Positions 10,793 through 25,700 of a stretch of DNA of 64,000 nucleotides are shown here, one piece after another. Both the position numbers and the translations under genes were made by a program. Origin of the DNA: Platanthera guangdongensis (Eukaryota; Streptophyta; Magnoliopsida; Asparagales; Orchidaceae). Position 1 is the stretch's first letter, and every line of letters begins with the position of its first letter. The DNA is taken from NCBI GenBank assembly GCA_039583875.1, contig CM077151.1, forward strand, positions 23,616,208-23,680,207, in the 5' to 3' direction. The notes under the pieces were generated by a model that did not search any database, was not told where the DNA came from, and was given only the letters and a program-made list of their open reading frames with translations.

Positions 10793-13700
10793 CTGAAAAA
10801 TGAAAAAAAAAACAAGACAACAAAATGAATGAAGAACAGTTTTCATACTAGTTGCAATGAATAAAATCTATTACATTTCCCAATAAATCATGAACCGAGC
10901 TGCAGCAATCATCCCCAAATCCAACAAGTACCCAATAATTATTTTCATCAAAATTTTATTGACTGTTAAGATAACTTGTACAAAGGCCCATACATTGGCC
11001 CAGTTAAAGCCCGTTACTTTCTTAGGGATTAGTTCCCCATCTCATAATGGAGTTTGGTCTCCACTATTCCAATATATATGTACAAATACTTGTAATCATG
11101 TGTGATTTTTATGAGAAACAAATAAAATATTATTTTTCTCTCTTCCGCTGTTCATTTCTACATGGTATCAGAGCTATATGAATCCTCCAGTTTTTTTCAG
11201 TTGAGCTCTTGCTCCCGTCGCCGGCCTGAGCCTGCGCCTCACTTAGACTGCATGCTCGCACGATCTTGCGACATCTTCTCTGAGCCCGCTCCTCTGCATA
11301 GAGTCGCTCCTTTGCATATCTACGCTCAGTCCTTACTCTTTATGTACATCTTTCACTGCCTACCGGGTCCCACCTCTACTGCTGCTCACGCAGCATGTTC
11401 CATCTGCTCGTGTGTCATGTGTGCTCACAACCACCCTTCTCCGGAACACCTACTCGCAGCCTTTGTTGCGACCGTTGAGACAGAGTGATCCCATGCGCCC
11501 GTTGAGCTTGCAACCTCCATTCGTGCTATTTGAAATCGCGCAATCTCCCATTTAGTTCCACTGCAACCTCTTTCTTTTGACCATTGCACATCAGCAACTA
11601 CACCCTGAAACCACCTCTTTTCGCTCTTGCCAGCTTCTCGCTGAGATCTCCTCTTGTTGTACTCGCCGAGCTCGCCAACTCCTCTGCTCAGCCCAGACCT
11701 TTCTCCTGCGGACTCCTCTTTTGATTTGTGCGTGCCCTCCGTGCGCGCCCACACTGCAACCACTCTAGTTGAGCTCGTCGTGACTGCGCCCCTCTCCTTT
11801 GCAGCATCTTTCTAGTGCTCGCCCCACAACCTGCTCGCCGGTCATGAACTGATGCACCGCCCCTTCTGGACAGTACCGCGACTACTCTCCCAGAAGTTTG
11901 AGATGAGCACCAGATTACCAATATCTCTCTTAGTGGCCAAAAGAATTTTGACGAGTGGTACACTCTTGTGCGCCTTGTTTTCCAGACAAAAGGGCTCCTT
12001 CATGATCTCTCTAAGGCACAACCTTTTGCACCCACCGAGGAATGGCTCCATGATGATGGGCATGTCCAATCATGGATTCTGAATTCTATGGACAGTGAAC
12101 CATATCGTATGGGCATGTATCATGAGACAGCAAAAGTCATGTGGGATGAATTTTGCGTCTGTGCCAATATCTTTTCTTCCCCCACCATTCCCTCCCTCTC
12201 AAATGTGTACTTCATGCTTTTAAAAGTGACACCTCCCCTGATGCTCTCGGGACTGTCTTTCTGGCTCTTCTCCAATCTCACCCATAATGTGATTTGACAA
12301 TGCCTCATCGTGAAGCTATGATGAACGAGTACTCAAGGGTGAGTCGATGGTCAGAGTAGTATCTTAATCAACACATGAGATAGGGGAAGGACCTGCAATT
12401 ATAGGATCACTGGGTCGCTAGTACTCACTCTCGACGACAAGATATGAGTCAGAATCAAATGACAAACAACTCATCAGGCAAAGTACCTCACTAGAGTGAG
12501 ATAGCCCCACTTCAGATGTTGTCTTCCTTATCTAAAAAGACATAAGGTGTGATAGTGGCCTAAGAGTAGGAAAGACTCATACTATGAAGTTAAAGGTGCA
12601 AAGCCACTCAACAGATTCTAGCGGATCTTAGGGATTGCTCATAGTGGAGGGTGAGATGAAATGTTTGATCGACAAATCTAACTGATGACTGCTCAGTGCT
12701 ACGTAGATCACAAACAGCAGTCTAAAATGGAATTTAGCAGTGGTTGTGATTGGCCCATCACTAATGTTGCTCCTCACAACTAACACATCAAAATAATCTA
12801 TTTACTCAGTAAAAGACATGAATCCTTGCTTGAGGGTAAATACTTGCTTGAGGAAGCGACTCTTATATGATATCAGCAAATACATGTAACGCAATCTTCA
12901 CTTCATCTCCACGCGACTAGTGATGGGGACGATCTCATACAAGGGTCTCTCTCCTCAATGCTATCTGAGTACTCGCTCGCCTGACCTATCAGCCTAGGCT
13001 TCGCAAAACTGGCGTGATGCTCGCCGAATAACTCAAAGTGACCTAGATAATATACCATGTCCACGAACCAATAGATAAAATCCTTAAGGCTCGAGAAACC
13101 ATCAAACTGTCAGGCAACTCTTCAAAACATATACTTGAGACTCTCCTCAAAATGAAGATCATCGTAGTAGTCGCTCCAACCATAATCAAGTCGTGTTGAA
13201 GGTTCAACACGATCTCTATGAGTGATGGGTCAGAGATGAGGATAATCATCATAATTGTATGATGATCTATCTAAAGAAGCTCTATAGGATCGGGTGTAGA
13301 CGCACTCGGGATCCTCAAATAGAGGAAAAGGATGACGACGATAACTAGCTTAAAGAAACTATAGATTCAATGACTAAATAAAACCCGAACCTAGGGCTTT
13401 TATACCAACTGAAGCAGGAAGAATCTATAGGTGACGAACATCTGATGTCCTACCCATAGATATAGTGGAAACAATCACGAAGAAATGTAGCGGATCTACG
13501 ACCAACCCTAAAATAAAAATGCAAGGGTAAGCACACATGCAACAGACAATCCAATGAACAGGAAATTTGCGACATAAGCTTAACCCGGATGTAAGTGCAA
13601 AGTCACAATTCACTAAGGCACTTAATTTCGACAAAAAAAATAAATAATAAAATTTATAAATTGTGTCTTTAATCACAATTACACCGCATCAGTTCAAATT

Positions 13701-16700
13701 AAGTAATCAAACACCATTAAAAATTAAATAAGAGTGCATCAGAATTCAAAGCACATGACTGTTGAAACTGGGAAAAAATCTCTACTTCAAATATTCAGAT
13801 CTAAATGTAGTCTGAGGTCACTGATCCTGCGATTCGGCCAACCGGTTTTGAAGTCAAAAGTAAAAAAGAAAGAAAAAAATGTTAAAGGACCTCAGGCGTT
13901 GAAGCAGGGAGGAACCACCACGTGCCCGAAAGTTTAAAATAAAACTTCTCCTCCGCAATCAAGTTGGCTGAGCTGAGTACGAGGAAGGCACCACTTAGAG
14001 AGTTGTGATCTCTGAATGGGGGGGGGATTTTAAGGCGTCATTCCCAGTACCCCCGGGGTCCTATTTATAGACAATTTTTTTTTTTTGGGGGGGGGGGGGG
14101 GGGATGTTGGTGGGAATACCCAGCCCCTGCGAGCATGCCTTTCTGGACCTGACGAACTTGCGACTTGCGATTGGGCAAATATTGAAGGATCTTGCACACG
14201 CCTGGTGAGCTGTCGCAGATTAGTAGCTAACTGGGCGAGCAATGTCGATGCTCGCCCATACTATTGATAATCGCAGGTTTGTCGAGTATCCCTGATACTC
14301 ACTCCTAGTCATAAATGCTCCTACGCCTTGCTTGCTGACTTTGACTGGTCTCTGACTTTGACCCGGGCATACGTAGCACAACTGGACCTATCCTTGACGA
14401 ATATGGGTTGTACAATGACGAATAAGAACATACGCCTTCAGAAAGCGAAATAATCAAAACTAATTTGGGTGAAATATTACTAAAAATACAAGATAAATGT
14501 ACAATTGAAAGAAATGAAAACTTGAAGTAAAAGCTCACCCAGTAATCGATATCATTAATGGTGGGGAAAATCTGGTGGTGGACGAAGCTGTCTGAAAGGG
14601 AGAATTTTGTTGTGCATGGGCTGTCGGAGGGAAAAGGCCACCGAATGTTGCCTTCTAGGACTAGTCAGGGTGTTCGGGCTTGGTTCAGTAGAAGGGATGT
14701 GGGGCTAGAGCTGGAGAAGGTGGGTGGGGACTCGGGCAGAGGTAAGACGGTGGTTGGGGGCTCGACTAGGGTGAGGAAAGGTGGTTGGGAACTTGGAAAA
14801 AGGGGGCTCGATTGAGGTGGGGAAAGGTGGTTGGGGGATCGGGCAGAGGTGGGAAGGTGGTTGTGGGATTGAATGGGATGGGGAGAGGTTGTTGGGGGCT
14901 CGAACAAAGGTAGGAAAGTGGTAAGGGGCTCGACTGTGATGATTCAAATAATGTGCGATAATATTTTAATTTTCCTCAATGATGAGAACGCAAGGCAGTA
15001 GCATTTTGTGTGCTAAAATTTTTTTTAGTTTTCTTTTATTGTTATTTTTTATGGATTTTATGAGTTATTGGGGGTGCCGATAGCCGTGTATCTTTGATTT
15101 TATTTTTTGTTGTCTCAGGTGTTGGATGTATTGTGGGTTACTATTAGCAAAAGTGGGCAAAATTGAGTGTGGTTTAGATGGTGGTTTGGTTGATTAATGA
15201 GTTAGCGGCATTATGTGTTGTTAGCTTGAGTTATTAACACATGGAATTAAGTGTTGGTTGATTTGTATTTGGTGTTGATACTTGGTCAATCCTTGTGTTG
15301 CCTAGTGGTTTATTTTTGGGGTTAAATTGGTGACACCTATAGTCTTGTGTCGGTAATTTTTGGCTGATATTCACCGTTGTCCGCTTACTGTTGTTAATAA
15401 AATGAGTCGAGCCTTCTCTTTTTTCCCGCACATCGCGTCTCTGCGCTTTTCCCGTGCCGCTGATCCCGGTTGTTGTTCCTTCTTCCCGGCTACCTCATCT
15501 TCCCGATTGTTGCTCCTCTTCTTCCTCTCTTCCTCTTAGTAGCTGCTACTACAACTGCTACTGTTGTCCCTGCTCTATGTCGCTGCTCTTCTGTCGTGGA
15601 TCTCGTGCCTGTGCCGCTGAATTAGGGCATTTCTGCCGCTGGTTTTGAGCTGTTGTTGCTTGTCTCCACTGCCTCCTACCTTCTTCAGTGCCTCCTCCGG
15701 AGATTTTGGAAGACTTCACCACACCTCTTCGTATCCGAGACGGATCGGTTGTGCAAGGATTTGTTTCCTCCTCCCCCGTGGTAAGGTCCCTCTTTCTCCT
15801 GCATTTTTTGGTTTTGTTGTTTCCCTTGTGTTGTTAACTGTTAGTAGGATTGTGTATTACATTCTTTGTGTTGCTGCCCTTATTTTTAGGATTTCAGTTT
15901 TGGGATTGCTCTTGTACTATGTGACCGATTACTTCTCATTTTTGGTATTGGGGTTGCTTTGCTTTGGTCTAATTTCTCTACTTTTTTGTGGATTATTATT
16001 TACTATTGGACTAGTATTTGAGGGAGGAGCAATTGCTCTTCAGGCTATTGTTTACCTTGTTATTTTGGATCGTTTTTGTGTCTTGTGTCTTGCTGGGCAG
16101 CCTTGTTTAGAGGCTGATTTTGTGTTGACAATCTTGTTTAAAGGCTGATTTTGTGTTCGCAGTCTCGTTTAAAGGCTGATTTTGTGTTCGCAGTCTTGTT
16201 TGAGGGCTAATTTTGTGTTGGACATCAATTATTAATATTTTTGTTTCTTATTTAAGTTGGCTTTCGTATATATTGATGAATTTAAACACTTTCCTAAATC
16301 CTTTTAAACATCAATGCTACGTATATCAAAGAGACGCAACACAATTAAAATGCGTACTATTTAAGTGGTTTTCAAGGACGCGAGTTCAGAGGATGGCATC
16401 GCAAGATAGGCGTGGTGATGACGCTGAGAAGGATAGGGAAAAAGGAAAGGTGTTGGTGAATTTCTTATTTCTTGAATTATGTTTTATTCAAGTATTTTTC
16501 GTATTTTCCTGTTTTATTTATTGAAAGATAACATTGTCTGTGCATATGAGTTTAACTCAATGATATATCGCTATGAAATATATGTGGGGGAGGGAAAAAT
16601 GAAAACGAAACAATATTCTGAGGGAAAATTTATATTTCAAAACACCTGCTTTTCAAATACGACAAGATAATAAATTAATAAAACTCTGCATAGGGAAATG

Positions 16701-19700
16701 TTAAGAATCAGATTGAATCTTATGATGTAGGAATTTTCCTACGGATGGATTTCCTAGTAGGGGGTTGCCTGCATTTTTGTCTTAAAGGGGTGGGGCCCAT
16801 TTAAGTTGCATGTCTTGACATTTCCTATAATATGTAATTAAATACAAGGGAAAATCAGGAAACATTGAGAACTTTGAGAGCAAATATTGAATATTAATTC
16901 ATTATTCTGTATGCATATTGCTCTCTCCTTGTCTATATGTATATCAATTCACGAAATACTTTGCTCACATAGTCATATATTTATGACCAACCCATTGTGG
17001 ATCCGATTTTTTAAGGCAACAGGGGTGTCACCTAGGGTACCGCAAAGAGTTCCCCTGACAAAAGAAGCAAAACGAAAACGCGCTGAGGATCTGGCAAAGG
17101 TATGGCTCAAGATCTTTATCAGATTCGAGGAAGCTCGAGAAAATCATAAAGTTACCTGCGACTCTGCGAGGATTACGACTGTGCCTTCTGTAATGAGTAT
17201 AGTTAGATTTCTTATTCATGTAAATACCATCTGTAAGTAAATGTATATAAATGGAATAAAATGTGGTGTTATATTTTTTTTGTACTATGCATCATTATCT
17301 TTTGTTGCGACACTTTTATTGAGACTACGCTCGATTCTCGAATAATTAGGGTAGACCGGAATAAGGGTCTTCACATCGACTAGGGTGGGGAAAGGCGAAT
17401 GGGGCTCGGAATGGAAGGGGGTTGACGGAGTCGGGCTAGGAGAATGCAAAGGAGAGCTCGATGACTCTATAATGCAAGACAAGCTGAATGGGAACAGTTG
17501 GAGGCGTCGGCGAGGGCTCATGAGAAACCCCAGGAGCCGGTATGTGTCAGGCTTCAGCACCAGACGAACCAAACAACGGCTTCCTTCTGCGGAAAACGCT
17601 AACTCTTGATACCCAAATTGTTGGTTACGGGTAGTATATAAGGATAGGGGTTAGGTTAAAAGATCTAATAGCCCAAATTGGTCGATGACATTATTTGACC
17701 TAATTCCAAAAATACACGTCCAAAAAATAAATAAAGCATATATATGAACAAATACAAAAAAAGAGTCTGCCAAAAATACACGTCCAAAAAATAAATAAGG
17801 CATATATATGAACAAATACAAAAAAAGAGTCTGCCAAGATCATGGTCTTCGATCGTCCATATAACAATCCAAAAAGTCGATGCAATCATCGTCCTCAATG
17901 TCGCGTGAATGATCTCCATAACTTGGGCTCATATTTCTCAAGTAAGCACTGGCTTGAAATTTTATTTATTTACCGTTGAATATTTTGTGAACACATCATC
18001 GGGGATATTGATTTGTGGAAGTTTGCTTGATTTTAAGTTTACTTAAAAGGTTTATTCGCTAAACATTTAATGAAGCAATCTCTCTTTAATTTTAACTACA
18101 TTTTTCTTATGTTTCTAATGTCTAACCTTTAGTGTCAATATTTGTGAACTCAAATGTTACTTTTAGAATTTATTGCAATTACACATTGGACAATCGCATG
18201 TGTATTACATCATTTTATTATTCCCTACAATACCACGCTGACACTTATTCAATAGACTTTCTTGAAGAGACATACATTCACACCTACATTCATTCTGCGT
18301 CACTTATCCGCTACATTAGGTCCTCCCACGGACATAATTTTCCGCTAAATTAATAAATTCATTAAAGTTATGTTTTTGGTTTATTGACGAACGTGTCTTC
18401 TAAAATTGTTATTTGCTAGAAGGAAATATTTTCACCAATAAATTGCATAAATTATATTAGAATCTAAACTAAAAGAAAGAGCTTCGCTAGTAGGAAATAT
18501 TTTCTTCATTAAATTGCATAAATTATCTTAGAATATAGTTTTTTTAAAAAAAAAAAAACTGTATCCCATATGAAGAAATTCCTAGTAAATTGATTTACTT
18601 GGTTCGTATGGTTATTTAAAAGATCAAAAATGCACCATGAATGTCGATCAGATAAAGTGACGTAGGACAGATGTGAAAGGGTGTGTGTGCACCCAAACGA
18701 CACTCTAATGAGTGATATAAGTATGTTGGTGTACATCTTATATGGATGCAATGTGCATACAAAAGTCCAACAGTTAATTGCAATAATCTCAAAAATTATA
18801 AAGGGTTTTAAGGACATGCACTATCAAGATTAAGCTTTAAATCTAATAAACAAGTTCAACAGTTAATTGGAAAATTTTCAGAAATTATAAGGGGTTTTAA
18901 GGACATGCACTATCAAGATTAAGCTTTAGATCTAATAAACAAGTTCAAGTTCAAAATTAAAGTAAGAGTGCACTGATCCAATACTCGGCGAATGTCTTTC
19001 AATAGCAGAAAGATTAGACAAATTTCTGCAAGATTTGTAAATCCCAATTCGTATTTTTTTCAACAAAATACTCAATATCAAGTATTAGAGTTTCCAAATA
19101 AGAACTTACATGAATAATTAACGTCAACGCAAAGAGTCTACTGCAGTTTTGAGTGCAAATAGTGGAACTGGAGCAATTTCTCCGCTGGAATCTCTGATTC
19201 CTGCACAAATCTGTACTTTCCAAGGGGTGGATTAACAATGGACTGGAGTTGGTCGAAGTAAAACTAGCGGTATGCACAAAACAAACCGAACCAAACCGGC
19301 CCGAACCAAGCCAACCCAACCGAATTTGAACCGAACCAATCGGTTCGATTAGGTTTCGTTTTAGGGGGATGAAAATCGAGCCTATTCGGTTCGGTTTTGA
19401 TTTATAGGGTCGATAAATCGAGAAAACCGAACCGATTATGGGTTTGATTAAGCCAATATTAAATCACGCGCATATACTCCTCGTGAGTCCAATCTTAAAT
19501 CCCACTACAACATAAATTACATAATTAGGTTTGGGCCATTCTTCAATGGCTGGGTCACGCGACTGACGCTTGGCCTTATTCGGACTCCTTCCGCTTCTAC
19601 TTACTCCTTCCTTGCCATGAGACCTTGACCTAAAGGCTAAAGTCGGTAAATCCCTAATTTCTTCCCTTGTGCAATCCCGCTCAACTGTAGGCCCGTAACC

Positions 19701-22700
19701 TGCTGCTCCGCTAGAGCCCTTCTCCAGCCTGTGTCGTCTCCCATCTCCGACAGCAGTCCCGTTCTCTGACTCTCTGGCAGGTAGAGCACTTCCTCGTGCA
19801 TTCCCTCTCTCTGGCAGGTAGAGCGCTTCCTGGTGAAGTCCCGCTCTCCGGTAGCAAGAGCACTTCCTCGTGCAAATGTGCAGTTCCATCTCTGGCAGCT
19901 AGAGGTAAAAAAAACAAGATGTATGTCTAAGTTCAGGGGATTAAAACTACTTTGATGGACTTCCTCAACATTTGCATATTCATGCTATAACATTCTACAA
20001 CAACAACACTCAAGCCTTTATCCCACTATAGTGGGGTCGGCTATATGGCTCCTTTGTCGGCATTGTGCTCTATCTTTGTTATAATCTCACTAATGCCTAA
20101 GTACGTCATGTCTTTCCTTATTGTTTCATTCCAAGTCTTTATTGGTCTACCCCTCCCTCGTTTAACATGCCTAGTGACTAGACTCTCACAACGCATAACA
20201 GGTGCCTCTAATGGTCTCCTTTGTACGTGTACAAACCATCTTAGTCGAGCTTCTCGCATCTTCTCTGCAATTGGTGCTACTCCTGTCTTATCCCTGATAC
20301 ATTCATTCCTAATTTTATCCAGTCCCGTGTGTCCACACATCCACCTAAGCATTCTCATCTCCGCAACTCCCAGTTTTTGCTCATGTACACAATTCATTGC
20401 CCAACACTCAAAACCATAGAGCATCATTGGTAACATTATGAACTTCAAAAATAATCACGAGAAAGGAATCAATATCAAGCTTAATTTTTAAAAATGTTTA
20501 ATATTGTAATGTTTAATACCCATGGGATGCGTGTCAAGAATCACATCATCATTATAATGTTAATAACATTTTGCATTTTGTACAGTTCTTAAAAGCCAAA
20601 CTGAATCGTTTGCATGCCTAAGTAAAACATCTGAGGCGGCAAAAAGGTGCAAGCCACACTACTTGATCCCTTTCAGTGGCTGGAGTTGGGTTTCTGCAAG
20701 CCTTGACATACAAGGAGAGGCTGGTAATTGTTTTGGATGGCAAGGCTCCACACAGATAGTATTGGTTTGGTCTGGTATTGAGAATTGGAAGGAGACCGAT
20801 AACTGTTGTTGCAAGGGAGGAGGTCGGCGCAGGACACGGGCAGGATCCTTGTTGAATGAGGGTGCGGGAAGGATGCTCCACAAGCTTGAACACAAGCGAG
20901 GAAAGGAGGGGGAGTAGCAGATGATTCGTTCTCAGTTGAAATGGGTCGATAGAACTCTTCGAACTCAGAAAGAAATAGAGGGGCTTATGTTCACCTCCAG
21001 GAAGGCCCAATGATTCACGATGAATCTTGAGATCGACAGGGAGAGCTTTTGTTCTCGTCCAGGAAGGGGTCGGTCGTCCAGGGTATGAGTGAACATGTGG
21101 TTAACAGGCAGTTCCCGGCGGTTTGGAGGGGTTACAATAGGTTTTCAAGGAATTAACTGGCGGCTTTAAAACATGGGGGAGAAGCTCATGGGGAAAACAT
21201 AGGGACAAACTTTACTAGGCGTCGCACCTAATATACCGCGACGACGCACCGCGGGGATCACAAAATGAAGAAACCCTTCAAAATTTTGCAAATGCTCTTA
21301 GATGAACTCAACTTGCAATATTTATAGGAGATCCACATGCATCAGACGGTTATGATTGGTCGACGCAATAAACACCAAAACACACAAGATAACATGCGAC
21401 AAAAATAAAACCAATACAGAAAATATCTCGTCGACGCTCTAAACGCGTCGACAGGCTCGGATTGTCCATATGACAACCCTAATACCACCTTTTATGAATG
21501 TTAACCAGAATGAGCCCCGATGTGGATCGGTCTGCACGTGGACCATGCTCCTCATCGACCCCCCCCCCCCCCCCACACACACACACACACACTTGAAAGC
21601 ATTTGACTTTGTATAATGCAGATGGTCTAGGTTACTGATAATGTGTTCGTCCAGTATTGAAGGAGGACTGAATGGATCCACATGTAGTTAGGCAGTGGAT
21701 TAAGGCTCGGTAGTGGAATCAAAGAATGGGATTTAAGTACTTATGAGGTTTACAATATGGAATCAATTCCTGCGTCGAATAAATGAAGGATTCCCATACT
21801 CCAAGGGATATTCAATTCGTAGCAATTTGACCCAACCTGTCGTACTACTGTGTACAGACACATTCCCCTGGTATTTAATATTTTTGCAGTTCCTGAAGGG
21901 ATCCTCTCAACATCACTGGCTCGCCTTCACTAAATCTCCACTCTCTCCTGTGAGTGTTTGCACCCTATAATTCTCATTACTCATTACAATAATACATCGG
22001 ATAAATTCACACAGTTCATGCAAATTATTCAAAACATACAACAGGTATTAATCATGCAACACATGTGAGTCATACATTATATGTAAGTGATCATGCAACC
22101 AATGTGAATGATGAACAAGTGATATGACTAACTCATTACATTGTGGATTGAGGGGGCGATAAGGAACTCTTAAGAGCGGTGCATGGTCTAGAGGATCGGG
22201 TGGTATGGTATATAAAATTTCATCGCGAATGTCATGATCACTCGAATAATCACTCGAGACAACAAATAAATATGATACTATAGTATGTTGAATGTCTCCT
22301 TGAATGTTGGTCGTGATAAAATAGGTCTTTGGGTCAGTGAGATCGCTTTCGATCTCGGCTAACTCACTAGTTATGTACAAGCATCTAACGAACGGGGACT
22401 TGTCAGGAGCTCTCTAGGTGGAGTGTGGAAGTAATCGTCGTGTATGCAGTGAGCAGTGGCATACTTATATGAAGTGCCAGCAGTAAAGTACGAGTCAATG
22501 ACATATCGAAGATCACTCTCAAGGGATGTGACTCGTCTGGAGACTCAATAAGCGGTTTGTCGGAAAAATCATCGTGAAAGCGACAATCACTCGAAAAAAC
22601 ATCCAAGACATCAACACTAGGATATCGCTCTGGCGTGTATCGAAGTTCTCCACGAGAAGAGAACTCATCAGGTGGCTCACGGGGAGGGTTATATTGAAAT

Positions 22701-25700
22701 AATTGCAAATGCAACGAGTGCCAATATAAGTTCCTAAAATATTAGGAGTGGCTCCAAACGTAAGAGGGGAAATACTAAATATGCCACACTAGGTTCTCGG
22801 CTCTCGGTCATGATGTGGCTCATGACGATGATAGAAAAAGAGTAGGAAAAGCCCATATTCAATAGCCGGCCAATGGGTATAGTGTCAAAGATTGGATCTC
22901 TAGCTGAAGGGGAAACTATGTCTAAATGAGGTGTCGAAGATGGATATACCATCACAGTGTCACTGGGCCGCTCGTTCTCACTCTTGCGACCATACTCACT
23001 AGTCCTACTAATGTCATCCTCCACTCGTAACATACGGTCATGATAAAACTCGACTTCTAAACCAAGTGGGGACTGAGTCTTATCAAGATAAGATGAATCA
23101 AAATCAGGTGTCGGGTCTCTCATGTCAGTGGGAGCACTACTAGACGCATTGGTGACTTGACCTAAGCCCCTAGACTTTATCCTCTTGATTATTCTTAAGG
23201 CATTCCACGGGTGATCAAAATGAGCATCCAAGTAATCAAAACGATGAAGAACTAATCGTTGAAATTTGGCTTCTGACGTCTCCATTTTTGAAACAATAAG
23301 ACGATTTCTACACGTGATGTCCTAATGATGGAGATCTCTGTAGGGCTCTTGAAACTCATCGTAGTAATCACCTCTAGAAGAATCAAATCATGGAAAAGGG
23401 TTAGCATGATTTCTACGAGTGGAGGGTTGAGGACGAAAATGATTATCATAATAATGTGAAGATCTCTCTGGAGGGATCGCGCATAGACGGGTTTGTGGCA
23501 CCCCAAATAGAGGATTAAGGTAGTGATGACCACTATGATATGACATTGGGTGATATAGAATTTAGTCTGGCGTATTTTAAATTAAGCTCGAACATGGGGC
23601 TCTAATACAAACTAACGCATGACGGGTGTGAAAGGGCCTGTGTGCTCCCTAACGGCACTCCAATGAGTAATAGAAAGTGTGTTGGTGTAGGAGATCTCAT
23701 ATGGATGTGATGTACATGCAAAAATCCAACAATTAATTGCAATAATTTCAGAAATTATAATGGTTTTAAGGACATGCACTCTCAAGATCAAGCTTTAGAT
23801 CCAATAAACAAGTTCAAGCTCAAAATTAAAGTAAGAGTGCACTGAACAAATAATCGGCAAGTATGTCTTTCAAATAGCAGAAAGATTAGACAAATTTCTA
23901 CAAGATTTGTTAATCCCAATTCGTATGTTTTCCAACAAAATATTCAGTATCAAGTATAAGAGCTTCCAAAAAAGAGCTTACATGAAAATTAACGCCAACA
24001 TGAAAAATCAACTGCATTTTTGAGTGCAAAAACTGAAACAATTTCTCCAGTGGAATCTCTGATTCCTGCACAAATTTGTACTTTTCAAGGGGGTGGATTA
24101 ACAATAGACTAGAGTTGGTTGAAGCAAAACACCCCAGGCAACAAAAAGAAGGTGCAAGCCACGCTAATCGATCACTTTCAGTGGCTGGAGTTGGGTCTCT
24201 GCAAGCCTTGATATGCAGGGATAGGTCAGTAACAGTTCTGGATGGCTACTAGGTTGGGCTACACAAAGATGGTGTTGGTTCGGCCATGTGACTGGGAATC
24301 AGAAGGAGGCCGACAACTGTTGTTGCAAGGGAGGAAGACAATGCTGGACACACGCAGGATCCTTGTTGAATAATGGCACACGAAGGATGCTCCACACGCT
24401 CTAACTGACGAGGTAAGGAGGGGCACCAGATGATTCATTCAGTTGAAAATGGCTGATAATCTTCCACGGGCTCTACAAGAAACAAAGGAGTTTTTGTTCT
24501 CCTCCAGGAAGGGCCGACGATTCACAATGAAGCTTGTGATCGACCAGGAGGGCTTTCGTTCTCGTCCAGTAAGGGAACGGTCGTCCAAGGTATGTGGTGG
24601 AGACCAACCCCGATTAGGTCGACGCAAAAGTACCCGACGCCGCACCCGTCCGGACCACTATCGGTCGCATTGTGTTATTTTATAATTTTCGTAAAAGTTG
24701 TGTAATATATATATATATATATATAAATATATATATATAAGCTTTAAATTATATATATATGTATATTTATATATATATATATACGGTTATATATATTTAT
24801 AAATATATATATATATATATTATAACATTAGGTCTTGTTATTTCCGGTTCAGAAGCAGGGCCGCAAAAAAGAGAAGAAAGCCCTGTTCATCTTCCCGGTC
24901 CAACGCCAGGACCTTCCTCCTCCCGATCCAAGCCGCAGGAAGCGATAATGGCGGAAGCACGTACGACCACGACGCCAGCCTTTCGATGATGATTTTCGCA
25001 ACCGCCATTACAGCTGATTCGGCTACGGCCCACGACCACAGTTCTGACAGTTCCGCCCACCTCAAGCTTCTGCTATGGCTGATCTCCACGAAGTTAATGG
25101 TTAAGGAGAGGTTATTGCATTTCAGTTTTTCCTTCTGCACCCTATAAAAGGGGAATATGTATGTTGTTATTAGAGGTGATTGTTGAATATTGAAATTGAA
25201 ATTGCTATGAAGGTGTTTCCCTTGAGATTGATGTGTGCTTCCTATTAGAAATTAGGCGCGATTGAAGCTCTGGTGAGGGCTGTAGGTGTTAGGTGTGTGC
25301 TGCCGTTACTTTCCTCTGGAGAAGATGAACAGTTTATCCGACGTTAGATATCGGAAAAATAGTTGCTGCTTATATTTTTTTTCCTGTTGCTATGAATGAA
25401 AAAAAAACTGAAGTTTATTGTTTCCTGCGTGTGAGTGTAGGTGATTAATTTCTATCTGAAATTAAGTTTGCATAGTTTCTTCAGGAGTGTCGTTTAAAAA
25501 ATTGTGTTTCCTGTTCTTGTAAATCCTGAGATGAAGTAAATGGTGATGAACAGTGAAAGAGAATTTATGCTATTGAAATGTCTTGTTGCCGAGTTAGCGA
25601 GGACAGTGAACAGTAATTTTAATGTTACTGTGTGGTAACCTGTTGGCAGTAGGTTATTTAGTAAAGAAATTAGGTCTTATTTTGATTTGTGGATCCACTT

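Larger units (their letters stand above)
19265..20620. mobile_element. hAT-type non-autonomous element
   Basis: Flanked by perfect 8-bp repeats AGTAAAAC (19257-19264 and 20621-20628). Ends are TAGCGGTATGCACAAA and, inverted, TAGGCATGCAAACGATTC, an imperfect terminal inverted repeat. The first 170 bp are rich in AACCGAACC and its complement GGTTCGGTT, with self-complementary halves. Inside are a 45-bp repeat block and a LINE fragment. No transposase is present. The 8-bp duplication is the hAT hallmark. Confidence 0.85.
18658..21554 (-). mobile_element. G1 3' LTR, split by hAT insertion
   Basis: LTR sequence occupies 18658-19264 and 20629-21554. On the minus strand it starts TGAGGAGCATGG and ends GTCCTACGTCA. 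It matches the 5' LTR at 23613-24594 plus 29938-30411, including TTTAAGGACATGCACT, GTAAGAGTGCACTGA, CTGATTCCTGCACAAAT and GTGGCTGGAGTTGGGT. An extra ~125-bp duplication (AAGTTCAACAGTTAATT...) lies at 18770-18950. At 21082 it keeps the intact sequence GGGTATGAGTGAAC, the unoccupied counterpart of the element A site. Confidence 0.85.

Noticed and set aside
14305..14538. 77-codon minus-strand frame in the G2 upstream region
   Set aside because: No motif and within probable LTR U3.
15645..16148. 167-codon hydrophobic frame resembling a membrane protein
   Set aside because: It lies in T/G-rich DNA between a splice-donor-like site and 32-bp repeats, and its end runs into those repeats. Leu/Val/Phe richness follows from T-rich codons. 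No family resemblance.
19464..19889. 141-codon Arg/Gly/Glu-rich frame
   Set aside because: Generated by the 45-bp repeat in the hAT element.
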